Shown in pieces: positions 1 to 12,413 of a stretch of DNA of 64,000 nt. This stretch comes from Irpex lacteus (Eukaryota > Basidiomycota > Agaricomycetes > Polyporales > Irpicaceae). The notes beneath the pieces are model-generated. The model did no database searches. It was not told where the DNA came from and was given only the letters and a program-made list of their open reading frames with translations. Position 1 is the stretch's first letter, and each line of letters begins with the position of its first letter. A program made the position numbers and the translations under genes. The stretch covers positions 868,001 through 932,000 of the forward strand of contig MQVO02000006.1 of assembly GCA_001986395.2 (NCBI GenBank), read 5' to 3'.

Positions 1-1098
1 TTATCATCTGACATAGGTCCACATTTTTTCTCTGTTCACATATGCCAGTTTTGACTTACTCGTAGAAATCAGTGATGTATCGCTCATCGAAGACGAGCTC
101 ATAAGACTCAGGAGGTGCTTCGTGCTTACTTTGGGCCGTACTAGTACTACGCCTAAGTATGCTTATCTCTCCGAGGCGCGGACAGCACGATCGTAATAGG
201 TGATCCAGGTATGCGTACGATCAAAAGTCCAGGCGTTACAACTTTTCCTATCATACTGACTGGGTCCGCCGCAGGGGCTAAGATCAAAGTCATGAAACAC
301 GTTGTGCCTAGAGCTGCCTTATTCCATGCCAACGATCTCTTCCGCGAAGGCCTAATGAAAGCCCGTCCACAGATTCGTTATTTTATGCTGGTCAATTCGT
401 GAACAGCTGAATGTCAAAAGTACGGTTCAAGTGTCTTTTTCCAGCGTCGTCATTGCCCCTGACCTCCTTTATTTTACTCTACTGCTCCTCACAGACTTTG
501 GAATCGCTATGCGTACATTGTCATATATCACGGATGCTGTCGTGTTTTATCCACAGGAACCACGTCGGGCCCGGTCGTCGGTCGTGGTGCCCGGATGTCC
601 CAAAGGGGCAACTCCAATAGGTCCAACGTTGTCCAGGCACCTTTATCAAGAACTTGCGGATGTCTTCAAAAGGCAATGTTTATTGGTTCATGTTATCAAG
701 GGCGCGCTTGGAGTGAGGCCGCATACTTGCATCCGGCGATGTACTGGAGACGCTTGGAGCGCGCATCGACCTCCTGGCTAATCACAGGAGTTATCCGCTG
801 CAAAACTGTATTTTCCCTTCTCCAAGCACGTAGGCGCACGCAGAGTGCTGCAGGTACGTGTCGGCCCAATGCTAGCACTCGTGCAATCGCGTGGTTAGGC
901 CCAAAATGGACAAGTTGCAGCATTCTTCGATGAGCCCGAGGAGCTGGCCCCTCACTCAGCGCACTTGCACTTCGATTAGATCGCGTACCACTGCGCCAGA
1001 CGAGGCGGGATCCCTGCTTTGGCTATCGTACCTTGGGGTGCGTACTCCGCCTATATATACTATGATTATTGCAATGAATGATACTCACTCTCTACGCC
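1..1098. other. upstream region without a supported gene
   Basis: Several overlapping open frames of up to about 115 codons occur here, but none resembles a known family and none shows consistent splice signals. The last 50 bases hold a TATATATA stretch just ahead of the next gene. I see nothing else that I can name. Confidence 0.5.
1051..1058 (+). promoter_or_regulatory. TATA-like box of the LbH synthetase gene
   Basis: TATATATA about 45 bases before the chosen ATG at 1099. The position is somewhat close to the start codon for a fungal TATA box, so the assignment is tentative. Confidence 0.35.
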
Positions 1099-4000
1099 AT
1101 GTCTATTCCTCTAGAGTTCATCCGTACCCTCCCAGCACCCCCCAGCGATGTCTCCCTGGGGGACATGCTCGCCCAAGAGATCACCGACAACGGCCGGGTC
1201 AAGACTTTCTTCGACTGTTTCCCGGACACCGACGAACCCGCTCTCTACTCCCCCAATACCGTCAAGCTACCTCTCACTCACCGCATGATTCGCGACTTCG
1301 TTTCAACCTTCGTATTCCCTGCTTCCTCTCCCAACAAGCGCCTGGCCCCAACGACCGTATAATGGTCGCTCTTCCCACTACTCCAGAGAACGCTCTCGCA
1401 CTCCTGGCCTTAGCTTCCTACCACACCACTGCGCCTATGAACGGTACCTGCACTGCGGCCGAGCTCTACGAAGACGCTGAGCGTCTTGGTGCGAAGGCTG
1501 TTATCTCCACCGCCGACAACGTCGATCGACTCGAACTACGGAATATGCGCGAGAAACTCGGGTGCGAGATCGTCATACTTCACACTCGGTCGCAAGGACC
1601 TACTGGTCTTTCGACATGACACTCCTTGACTTTCCCGACGATGTCACCGTTGGTCCCGACGAGGTGACAGAAGAACCTCTGAGCTACACAGTCTTCACCA
1701 CCAGTCTCTCGTGCTACACACCTCCGGCACTAGCGGGAAGAAGAAGGTCGTTCCGTATACGCTGCGTTCTCTTATCGTCGGCACATGCGCCGTCATCTCG
1801 TCATGGGATTTGAAGGAAGAGGACGTCAATAGTAAGTCATATTTTTCCATGCTTGATCTCAGCGCTGACGAAATTATAGTGAATATGATGCCTTTGTTTC
1901 ACGTCGGAGGCATTGTGCGCAACTTATTCGCTCCGATGCTCTCTGGTGGCAGCGCCATCATGTGCGCAGGATTCGACGCTGCGGCTTTCTGGTCTCTCTC
2001 TACGGAACTCGGTGCCACGTGGTACGTTCTAGCCGTATCGGTTCCCACCTCTTACTTACTTATCTTTTCTAAGGTATTACGCTGCACCCACTATGCACCA
2101 GGCTATCCTTAACTCTCGTCCTGATTCTCTCGTTCCATCTCGCGACACGAAATATCGCTTGATTTGTAACGCTGCGGGTGGGCTTTTGCCCGTCCTTGCG
2201 GAAGAGCTCAAGAACACTTTCGGCGCCACGATTCTCCCTTCATACGGCTCTACAGTGAGTTTACTTGTTGTCGCGGCGCTTTCTTTTCTGACAAACTTCG
2301 CAGGAATGCATGCCATTGCGAGCCCGCCTGTCACGTATAAGCTTGAGCGTCCTGGATGCTCAGGTATAGCTTGCGGCCCATACCTCTCCATACGGGATCC
2401 TCTCAACCTCGAGAGAGAGCTCCCTCGTGGGCAGACCGGCGCCGTTTGCGTTCGTGGCCTGCCCACGTTCGTAGGGTATGAGACTGTGAACCAACGGGAT
2501 GTCCCTCTCGACACCTCCGCATTCTCCAGCGAAGGCTGGTTCGACTCTGGTGACTGTGGCAACATGGACTCTGACGGATACCTCTTCATCACCGGCCGGT
2601 CCAAGGAGATCATCAACCGTGGAGGCGAGGTTATATCCCCCTTCGAAATCGAAGAGGCCATCCTCGTCGTTGCAAGGATCGAGTAAGATGACGATTGCCT
2701 TTTCGGTCGACCACGATGTGTTGCAGGAGGCTATCGGCGTCGTCATCGTCCCCGCCGAAGGCGTTCCTCGCATCGGTCTTGCAGATCTACAAGACGCGTT
2801 GAAGGAGCAGCTTCACCCTTCGAAGTGGCCTTACCTCATCATTTACATGGACGACCTTCCGAAGAACAGCGCAGGCAAGCCTCTTCGTATTAAACTGGGT
2901 GGTCGCCTCGGTCTGGGCCAAATGACGGATGCCGTACCAGTTGTTCACCGCCACTTCGAAGCAACGGCTCCCGATAAGAACGTGCCCCTCTCGGAGCCCA
3001 TTCCTTGCTCTCGTGTCACTCTGGACCTCGAGGACACCACTCGCGCCCTACGTGAGATTGACGGTGTGCAGGACGTCGCCACACGCCAACTTGAAGATGG
3101 CTCAATGGACGCATTCATCTACGCTGAAGATCCTAACGTCACCGCTGAGGTCATCAAGGCCGAGCTCAAGTTCGTCGTACCAGGCTTCGCCATCCCGAGC
3201 TCCATCTACGTCTTCACCAAGCCTTTCCCCGTTAATCACGGTCAGACTGACTTCCACGCCATGGAGGAAGAAATCAAGGTGGCGAACGCCTCTAAGATGT
3301 CCGCACGTGCTCTTGTCGTACGGGACATCATTGCAGACCTCCTCCAGAAGGACGCGACCATGATTGCTGGTGACTCCGACTTCTTCCTCATGGGCGGTAA
3401 CTCACTGCTACTCGGGCGACTTTCGTATGCGATCCGAAAGGAGACCGGTGCTTCGCTCAAGGTGTCCGACCTTTTCACCAACAGCACAGTCAACGGGCTT
3501 GCGGCGCTGATCGATACCGAGGTCAAGCAGTTCATGGCTGAAGCATCCGGACGAGACCACGAGATGTCTGGCAAGTACAACGAGAAGCCTCTGTTCGGGG
3601 AACCCTACCATCCCGACGCTAGCCGAAAACTACGCAGTCAAAACAACCCGCTGTGTCTGCTTGTTCAAGCCATTCCTACCTTGTTTTTCTATCCGCTTAA
3701 GGCCGCTTGGAACTGTAAGTCGTCTCATTAGTTTTATGTTTAATTCGTCATTGACCACTCTTTCAGGGACCTGTATCCTTGTCTTCTTGGCTTTCCTTAC
3801 CGAGTACCTCGACACCAGCTACTGGACTCGGATAGTCGCACTCGTTACCGCCATCACCCTCGCTCGTCTTTCTTCAAGAGTCATTTGTCCTATCGCGGCC
3901 ATTATCTTCAAATGGGCGGTAATAGGGAGATACCAGCCTGGCGAATATGACACGTGAGTCCATGATACTGCTTCAACGATCATTATACTTACTTTTATCC

Positions 4001-6250
4001 AGGTGGAGCGTTTACTACCTCAGATGGTGGATCGTCAACATTTCCCTGAGGACAGCCGGCAGAGGTATTTTCGCCATCCACCCGAAAGGCATTGTGCTTT
4101 ACTGTCGTCTTCTTGGTGCCAAGGTTGGCAAGGACGTCTCAATCGCGAACACGGCTGCCTTAGGCGAATACGACCTCTTGACTCTAGAGGACGGCTGTCG
4201 TATCGACAAGGCCGTTGTTCGCGGATTTTGTGTCGAACGAGATGGCTGCTTCCGGTTGGCACCGATTGTTATTGGCTCGAACGCCTCGATAAACACCTAC
4301 ACTCAAATCGCACCTGGAGCCTCCATTCCAGCAGGAACGGTGTTCGGACCCCACGCGTCCTCTCACGAATCGCCATCGCCACCACATTTCGTTGGTTACA
4401 ACCGCACCGCGTTCCAGCAACCGAACTTTTTCCTGAGGACATTCGTCGCCATGCCCATCATCCTAGTCGTCTCCTTCATCTCCTACATCCCTTGGCTTGG
4501 TGCTCTAGCCGGTATGATTGCCAGCACCAGCATCCGAGAGTCCGGTCTCAACTCGGTTGAATCCGTTCTCAACTGGTTCGCAAATCCGACCCGTGTGGGC
4601 TTCCACATCTTGGCCCGCATGCTTCGCGTGGTAGCCACTCCTCTCGTTCAAATGATTTGTGGTATTATCGTCAAACGCCTCATGGGTCTCAACAAGGAAG
4701 GTCCCGCCGAAGAAGTCACTCAACTCGTTCTGTTGCGGCGGTACATCAACGGTGCATTACTTTCTCAGTACACTTTGAGGCACGCCTTCGATGTCTTGGG
4801 CACCCACTACGAGATGACTTCAGTGAGTACTACATGGATCTCACAACGCTCGCACGCGCTAACTTATAATCTTAGGTTGTATTCCGTCTAATGGGGGCCA
4901 AGATTGGTAAACGAGTGTATTGGCCGGGTTCTGGAATCTACTGTCCCGACCCAGAGTTGCTCGAAATCGGTGACGACGTGGTATTCGGCTCTCGTTCCGA
5001 GATATTCACCACGGACAGCATTGGCACGGAGAGAATTACCGTTGGCAACGGTGCTATGATCGCGGACCGGGTCGTATTACTTCCTGGCACTCATGTCGGG
5101 AAACGCACCGTCATGGGCTCTGGCTCATTAGGAAAGCGTCGCGGCGTTTACGAAGATGGCTCAACGTGGATGGGCAACGACGGCGGTGAAGCGGCGATGT
5201 GAGTTGTGCTTGAATAATTACTATGAGTTATAACTGACGTTGCGTAGGTTCTCCAAGGGATTGGGTGTCGAACTCGACGATGACACAACCACGCCATTCG
5301 GCAAGGCGTTCTACAATCGCGATGCCTCATACTTCGTCTTCCCATACCCGCTGTTAGTTGTGATCAACGTTCTCGTCTCCTGCCTTTGCGCCGCTTGGTG
5401 GTCACTTTCTGCCGTGGCGGCAGCGCAATGTCTCAGGCAGATCTTCATACGCTCTCCAGGCACTGTCGTGTTCGCCGCGCGGTGGACTCGTCCATTCACG
5501 GTTTACGGCCTTATCTCGGCTTGCTTCATTGTCTTCCTCACCATCCAGTCCCTGATATCCATAGCATGGGTGATCGGCTGGAAGTGGATCGTTATTCGCC
5601 GCCGCAAGGAAGGAAGCTGCCCATGGGACAAGAGCTCTTATTGTACGTGATATTGCATCCTATACTCGTGCCAGTAGCTCATTTTGTTACAGGTCAGCGT
5701 TGGCAGTTACACCTCACTCTTTCCAAGCCTCTATACCGTGGCCACGGTAACGGCGGCGTCCTAGGAACGATCACTGGATCTGCATACATAGTCTGGTTAG
5801 TCTCTACTGTTGTCATCGAACGCAATGAACTTCCTCTGATGCCGCCTCACCCTTAGGTTCTACCGTGCCATTGGTGCTCAGATCGGGAAGAATGTCTGCA
5901 TCTGGGCCGGTGGGCGTGTCGGTCTTATGACTGAGCCTGACCTCGTCGAGCTCGGTGACAGAGTATCTTTGGATGATTGCTCTGTGGTGGCCCATATCAA
6001 CTCGCGTGGCATGTTCGGCCTGAACAAACTGAACATCGCTACTGGGAGCGCCATGCGAACAGGTTCACGCCTGCTATCGGGTGCTCAGATGGAGGAGTAT
6101 AGCATGTTGATGGAGCACGCTCTCTTGCCGTCTGGAGATATCGCTGAGCAAGGAGGTGTTTATGTTGGCTGGCCGGCTAAGGTGGTTGATTCACGTCGCC
6201 CGTCTACTGTCAGCACCCTGGTTGGATACGATAACGACGAGAAAGTTTAG
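1099..6250 (+). CDS. adenylation-carrier protein-triple LbH membrane synthetase (Pls-like NRPS-like enzyme), with apparent frameshifts
   Basis: Start MSIPLEFIRTLP at 1099, stop TAG 6248-6250. Order: AMP-binding domain (motifs LVLHTSGTSGKKK, PLFHVGGIVRNLF, GWFDSGD, ITGRSKEIINRGGE, KNSAGKPLR with the C-terminal Lys), a carrier-protein site (FFLMGGNSLLLG, Ser for phosphopantetheine near 3402), then membrane helices alternating with three hexapeptide-like modules. Each module opens with a variant of GAKVGK, GAKIGK or GAQIGK (near 4114, 4893 and 5875). Introns I place: 1832-1879, 2022-2073, 2255-2303, 3715-3766, 3954-4002, 4823-4875, 5199-5247, 5643-5692, 5796-5856. The A-T-membrane-triple-module plan matches the NRPS terminal domain known from epsilon-poly-lysine synthetase (Pls) and related enzymes, which activate an amino acid and join it at the membrane. 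The substrate cannot be read from the sequence. The A domain (1.3-2.7 kb) needs about six single-base insertions to stay in frame; the rest is clean. It is either a base-calling artefact or a recent pseudogene. Confidence 0.75.
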
Positions 6251-6253
6251 TTA

Positions 6254-6293
6254 TATGTTACGGATTTTATGTTACGGATTTTATATTACGGGT
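6254..6293. repeat. short tandem repeat downstream of the synthetase gene
   Basis: A unit close to TTATGTTACGGATT is repeated about two and a half times (TGTTACGGATTTTA, TGTTACGGATTTTA, TATTACGGG). It lies just after the stop codon, in the probable 3' UTR. Confidence 0.6.
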
Positions 6294-6767
6294 TTGCGTA
6301 GATCATCATTGGACTTTTGGACATTACTGTAGCTTCATTGGTTTATCACGAATATATAGATAGAACTCGTCAATTGCAATTCAAATTCTCAACTATACCT
6401 CTTCATCAGCCCACCTTCCGTTCTTGCTTGTGTATCATGGCCCCTTGCGAGGTATATTAGGTGAATAGTCGGATAGGCTGTTAACGCGCTGGGTGCTTGG
6501 GAGCAAATACTACGGAGAACACTGAACTGGGTCTTTTATAACTCGATCCTGGAGTGTTAGAATCGACTTAGATGTGCTCATTGGTACCTTGAAAAAGTAT
6601 GTATCACGAAGCAGGGAATGCTATTCTCATAGCATTACCAAATCTCTGACCCTAAAAACGACGACTAATGAAGGAAAGAAACCGGGAGAACAAGGTTATC
6701 GCTAAGGCCCGAAGCATGAACTAGAATACGTATGTTTAGGTCAGTGATAGAAATGCAGATCACCGAT
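6294..6767. other. intergenic region between convergent genes
   Basis: Separates the synthetase stop from the F-box gene stop; both 3' ends point inward. I see AT-rich probable polyadenylation sequence and no reading frame worth naming. Confidence 0.5.
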
Positions 6768-8590
6768 CTAGAATAACCTCTCCCCCGGCGCATGTGCCTC
6801 ACTCAAACCCTCCATGTTTGGATATCGGCTTGCATTCACTTCGCACACCTCAACGTTATCCACAAGTTGGCGCAAATCAGCGATATCCTCTTGCAAAAGT
6901 GTGCACGAGATTTTGAACAGGAAATCGTCCGGAATAGTAATCACCTTGACCGTAGTGATGGGGAACCCACGACGCTTCCGCTCCTGTAGTAGGCGTCGAA
7001 TCTGAGGCTGGGCCAGGCTCGCGCCATCCAGAGTAGTACCGAGCAAAACAAGCTCTGTGAGGTTGGGGCACGGCAGCGCCAGTCCAAGACTATTGTCTGG
7101 TACATGAAGCGCGCTGAGACAAGGATAGGTATCGTTGCTGGCGGAGAGGTGTGGGCCAAGGTACAACCGTTTCAGCATGGGCAAGGCGAAGTAAATGCGT
7201 TGCCAGAGTGCCTCTCTGATCACGACTTCGTCCTTTCCGAGCCATAGTTCTTCAATCCTACAGGCGGTGAGCATACCGACCAGGGACGCCATATACTGAT
7301 TGGAGGCAACTTCGTGCATGTCAGCGCCAGGGAAGACATCGACGGATGCGTCACCACTACCCGTTAGTCGAAGGCATTTGGGAATTTCGGGTAAATTAGT
7401 TATGTCCTGTAAGTTCCACGAAGGGATGTGTGAATCGATCCGTAGTCTCGTAACGTTGGCCAGATTCACGCAGCCTGCAACACTTGAGAGTAATGTCGAA
7501 GCACTTCCCGACCGACATCGCAATAATTGGACGTGCGCCTTCCGGGAAATTTCAATGTGTGAAAGAATACGCGCAGCGCAAGGCACAGGAATGGCTTTGA
7601 ACACCACCTTGCACAAGTGCGGGAACACCATGCGAGATTCTGGAATTCGTGAATCGAGAAGGCCATCATCATTAGGTCCGGCGGCATTAAGGATGAGCTC
7701 CTGAAGAAGAGGGCTCGAGGCCAAGAACTGTAGGAAGTCTGACGTTCTGCGTAGCGATGGGGGATGAGAGTTCTGGTGTTCCAAGCACAAGTGCGTCAAG
7801 TTGCTGAAGTTGTTACCAGGCCAGGAGGTGTACCACCGCAGCGTGAGGCGTCGTAAATGTGGAGTAATGCCGGCGAAAAGAGTCGGGAGCTGCGACGGGG
7901 ACGATGTAGCCGTCGGTAGGCTATCTTCCGGTTGCGGCCAAGTCTGAATGGTCAGGCTCTCCAGCTGCGGGGCAGGACATTCTGAAAATATATCCAGAAG
8001 CCTCGTGCCGTGAACGAGGTTGCACATGTGAAATCCCCTGAACCGAATGCTCTGTGACGCCAGCGTTTCACTGAACCACAGCAAAGCAGAATCCGGGATT
8101 TGGTCCCATATACGTATGTCTATTGTAGAAGCATAGGATCGGCGAAGGGAGAGCATAGCAAGCTCTATATTGGCATTCGGTGCGCGTGTCGTGTCCCCAA
8201 TATCCACAGTGGTCCATATGGTCGGGAAAGACAACGTGACAGCTCTCCAATAGCGACACACCTCAGCTAGGAGGGATGCATGCCAGGTATTCTGAGATGC
8301 TTGCGTAGCATCAAACCTGAGGCGAGGCGATATGGGCATGAACTGGGTCGGTGGCTCATTGGTAAGAACGAAGATGTCGTTGAGAAGCTCCGCAGGGAGA
8401 GAGCACACCGGAGCGCGCGAATTCCGAATGGTGCGAACATAAGAGCCTGCAAGTGCCAGCTTCTCATCAACCGTAGAGAGCTGTAAGGGTTTATACGATC
8501 AGACACTGGAATACTACGAAAGAAGTGTGTTGGCACCATGTTGTCCGTCAAGTCGAGCGGGAAGCTGTACATTTTTTCAGTATCAGGCAT
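6768..8590 (-). CDS. F-box domain protein
   Basis: The F-box core VCSLPAELLNDIFVLT lies near residues 50-65, followed by about 500 residues with regularly spaced leucine-rich strands, as in the large F-box/LRR-like family of mushroom fungi. Such proteins recruit substrates to SCF ubiquitin ligases through Skp1. The large exon runs 8480-6768. A first exon 8590-8537 (MPDTEKMYSFPL start) joins it in phase across a 56-nt intron, 8536-8481, with a weak GTGCCA donor and a good TTACAG acceptor. This gives 588 residues with a charged helix before the F-box, typical of these proteins. The large exon is solid. The first exon is tentative. The target is unknown. Confidence 0.8.
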
Positions 8591-9009
8591 ACAATGTGAG
8601 CGTTTTACTTACTCTCCATATTTAGTTCCGCCTCGTACGACATGCGAGAGCGAGGTGAGCAACGCGTCGACCGAGTGTAGAATGGCGTCCACCGGGGTTG
8701 CATTCTCTGTCCATGAGTATGTCGTCGAACTTGGCCCAAGCATGGTGTCTGGAGGTCAAGAAACCCGTGTCGACGCTAACGTACTGGCTGTGCGAACGAG
8801 CAGATGGCCGTGGAAGGCGAGGCTTGGGCGAGGCTGGGAGGGTGCCGGCATGGTTCACCACAGAAACTGCCTTTCCTGTGTGGGAGCTGATTGCCACGTG
8901 GGCCTAGTAATTCCATTTATGGGCGTCTAAACACGTCTTGTGTATCATCGTTTGGTGTCGACGAACTCAGTTTAGACGATACCGCCATAAGCATAAGTAA
9001 CAGGAGCAT
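8591..9009. other. divergent intergenic promoter region
   Basis: Lies between the starts of the F-box gene (-) and the acyltransferase gene (+), so it should hold both promoters. I see no clear TATA box and no conserved reading frame. Confidence 0.45.
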
Positions 9010-10497
9010 ATGGAGAAGTTCTCTGCATTTCGGGTTTGTATTGAATATCCTCTCAGCATCGTAATCTGACGATGGAACTTCTTGACAGGACCCCGGCACT
9101 GGCATTCAAGTGAGTTTGTAGGTACACGTGGATGTACATGTGTGTGCAGCTCACGCAATTTTTGCCAGCCATTCTTGACACCAGTGCCACCTGTAGGATC
9201 AGATGCCCTTGCAAGTGTTTTACTGCCTTTTGGGTACGCTGCAGCTGCAGCTAGAACAGCTGCTATCGCTATTCTGACGTTGCTCTATGTGCTACTTGTT
9301 CAAGGTATACTCGTCATTGCGGTGCGTCCCATGATAGTTTTGGTCGCCCTTGATATTAATGGGAACTAGACTCCAATACCACCACTACATCGGGCTGCCC
9401 GTCGTGTTCTGACCGCGATTATATGCCGCGTAATTCTCCTATTACTCGGACTATGGTGGATTCCAGTGGAGGTAGTCACTCGCAAGAAAGGGTACATGAA
9501 CTCTGAACTACGTATTGTCTGCAATTACTCATATCTATTTCCCATTTATTAGGCGAAACACGAAAGGTGGCGAATCCTGGCGGCCCAAGGCAGGGGATAT
9601 AATCGTCTCGAACTGGGCATCATGGGTTGATTTAATCTGGCTCGCCTTTAGGTAGCTCTACTCTCACTCACCCCATGGGCTGTTATGCTGAATATGTACC
9701 AGGTTTGATCCTATTTTCGTCCTTCCAGTATGCGAACCACCTACTACAGAAAACGCAACGTCTCGCAATTCAAGCCCTATCACTGTGACGCCAGGCCGAC
9801 GGACTGGAACAGGCTCTGCTGCTATTTCTTCTCCTTCAGCTCGCACCCCGACGCCACGTTCCAAGGTTCTCGGCTTCAAGGAAGTATCTCTGCTATCAAT
9901 CATATCAGCCACAGGAACGACGCCATCAACTAAATCCGAGCATACCACATACAGCTCCCTGGAAACGATACGAAGTAAGGCCAACAGACCGATCGTTGTC
10001 TTCCCTGAATGCACGACAAGCAATGGCAGAGGTCTCCTCCGATTCTCTGATGTATTCCCTATTATTCAAGTACCAGTAGAGAAGTTCGAGATCTTCGTCA
10101 TGTGTGTCAGGTTAGTCATCTCTTTCTCACTGTGACATCGTACATTCAGTGGCAATATCTAATATTACCGGATCACAGATACGACCCTCCGACAAATCTC
10201 ACGCCCACACTATCACATTCGATACCTTCCACAACTCTGAACCCACTCGCCCACGTTCTCAAGCTCACGACCAGTCTGGTGCCGTTAACAATGTCCATCC
10301 GCTTGCTCGCTCCGTCAGATTCGCCCAGTTCTGCATCCTTCCTGGCCAGTGATTACGCTTCTGGTTTGAGGAGTGACGATATCCTCTCAGAATGTTGTGC
10401 GACTCTCATTGCTCAGATCGGCAAGGTGAAGCGTGTAGGCTTGGGCTGGGAGGACAAAGCCACGTTCTTGGAGTTTTACAGGGGAAAGAGAAAGTAG
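9010..10497 (+). CDS. LOA1: LOA1/Vps66-like lysophosphatidic acid acyltransferase
   Basis: Seven exons join cleanly: 9010-9033, 9089-9109, 9169-9321, 9370-9491, 9553-9651, 9703-10110, 10179-10497, giving 381 residues that begin MEKFSAFRDPGTGIQ. After two N-terminal membrane segments comes NWASWVDLIWLAFR, matching the catalytic NHxxxxD block of PlsC acyltransferases in the variant form used by Loa1. VVFPECTTSNGRGLLRF is the substrate-binding block. In yeast, Loa1 transfers oleoyl groups to lysophosphatidic acid at the ER and lipid droplets. A Ser/Thr/Pro-rich insertion (about residues 150-200) sits between the two blocks. Exon 2 is only 21 nt. The family call is firm; the exact substrate is inferred. 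Confidence 0.85.
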
Positions 10498-10897
10498 CGT
10501 GCTTTACGCCAGATTGGAAGCTGGTATTGAACACGACGATAGGGCACTATGGACAAAGTACTTAGGGATAACTACAATAATGTTGCTTTTGGATGATGGT
10601 CGAAACTCGAAAGCCGAATCCATGGGTAACGATACATGTTAAAAGCCAGGGCAGTGCTAAAACTCCACGAGAAACCGATACAGTGAGAATATTGAAAGTA
10701 CAACGGGGAATTCCGGAATCGGTGAATCTGCATACTGTAGAATGTGTAGAGCGAGAGAAATGCGTGCGACGAAAGTGAATTCGGATGTGGTGTACAATGA
10801 ACAATGGACGGGGTCAGGGGGCGGAGAATCTATGTGCATGAGTGAAGAGTCCGAGAAATGGTTGTTCTGTAATGATAGTGAGAATGGTGTTCTGTGT
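10498..10897. other. intergenic region between convergent genes
   Basis: Lies between the stops of the acyltransferase (+) and the SR-protein gene (-). Probably only 3' UTRs. Short frames here show no family resemblance. Confidence 0.45.
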
Positions 10898-12413
10898 TTA
10901 GTAGTACGGGTCTCGAGAGTCTAAAGGATAATCGCTGTACTCCCTCCACTGAGTCTCCAATCGATCGTTATACGGAAGGCGTTCTCCGTAAGCGTCGAGG
11001 TAATCATCCGACACGGGGTACCCAGTGTTGATTCTCAGGGCGTGAATTGTAGTATCGTGTTCTTTGTATGGGTATTCATGCTCATTATGACGCTTATCGG
11101 TTCGCGGTTGTGAATCCAGAGCACGGTCATAGGCGTAGTGGTCACTACGGTCACGCGGAAGGCCACCAGGGTCACGGCGTCTGACGGAGGGAAGAAGCAG
11201 TGGTGAATGCCGCGGGCTGCGAGATGATCGACTGTGGTCAGTACGGCGAGACGATACAGGAGACCGGGATCGGGAGCGAGAGAGAGAAGGCCCTCGACGA
11301 GAAGAGTGTCTACGGCCTTGGCTAGACGTAGGAGACCGCGAGGGAGGGCCATGCTCCGGTAACAGTGTTCGGCGACCGAGGGCAGTGAGCTCGACTACAT
11401 TGCCAAGAAGCTCTCTCCCGTTGCCCATGCGGACGAAGTCGTCAGCAGCCTCTTGGCTGTAGAACTCCAGGAATCTATTGTATTGTTGAGTAGGGGTGCG
11501 TGGATAGTAGAAACGGTCACTCACCCACGCGTCCTGTGAGTCTTATCGATGTCGCAATATATGGGATCCCCTCCAGCAATTCTCCCGAAATCTTTCAGCT
11601 CCTAATAGCCAGGTGAATTGAGAGTAGGAGATTGTTTGAAGATTGCACACACACCTGCCAGCACGTACGAGGATTGAGATTTTGAACTACGACCGGAAAT
11701 CTGACGTATGAACGATCGTTTGATGTAGACCTGCTCACGCGGGGATATGAACTTGACGTGTATGTGGAGTATGCATGACTGTGATACTTACTCAGCGTCA
11801 CAAGGGATTACAGGGCTGAGTTTGGGGGTTGCCGTCGTTTGGCGTCGGGGTCTCTTGGCTAGCTCTACCTTTATATCTATGATGCAGGACATCAATGGCC
11901 ATCGGGGGTAGATATCAGACATTGATCGCTCACCATGTCCCATGAAGGGCTTGTCGGCGAAATTGTTCACGATATCCTACAGATGCAACGGTATGTGAGT
12001 TATCGTTTTCGCCGGTTTATGTGGTTTTGGGAGTACCCTGGCGTCCTAGAAATCACACAGACATCAGGAATAGCGCATATATGCAGGGGAAAACCGCTCA
12101 CAGCTTCGTGTTCATACTCGACGAAGGCAAAACCTGTATGCGCAGCACATTAAGTGGATGGTGCATTTACACGAGTTGTTTCCTAGCACAGCACCTTTAT
12201 CGGTAATGCTAATCGCATTGACTGGGCCATAGACCTCGAGATGCTGGATGTATGCGCTTAGTAGTCATGCAAGACGTCGGACAGGAATATCGCAGACTCA
12301 CCAGGCGTAGCTGCCTTTCAGATACACTTCTCGGAATTCCTAGGACGCCTCAATATTTCAGCATGTATGATCCGTGCAAGGGCGCACTTACCACCCAAGT
12401 ACACGCTCGTCAT
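10898..12413 (-). CDS. SRSF1/Srp2-like SR protein with two RRMs
   Basis: Reading from ATG at 12413, the protein opens MTSVYLGGVLGIPR, with RNP2-like strand VYLGG, then RNP1 GFAFVEYEHEA, and ends the first RRM with FMGHDIKVELAKRPRR. The second RRM begins FPVVVQNLNPRTCWQ and contains FLEFYSQEAADDFV, which fits the pseudo-RRM of SRSF1/Srp2. The C-terminus (11,350-11,180) is an RS domain with SRSRSRSP stretches, followed by a Tyr/Asp-rich tail. Such proteins bind exonic RNA and promote spliceosome assembly in the nucleus. Exons I can place: 12413-12392, 12348-12302, 12243-12195, 12133-12102, a 9-nt microexon 12045-12037 (codons for D-A-R), 11976-11934, and 11876 onward. The long last exon starts near 11480. 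The microexon restores the DARDIVN run typical of the family. Confidence 0.8.

Noticed and set aside
2682..2725. possible 44-nt intron GTAAGA...TTGCAG in the synthetase A domain
   Set aside because: Removing it breaks the frame and deletes the conserved TIAFSVDHDVLQEAIG segment, so homopolymer contractions explain the shift better.
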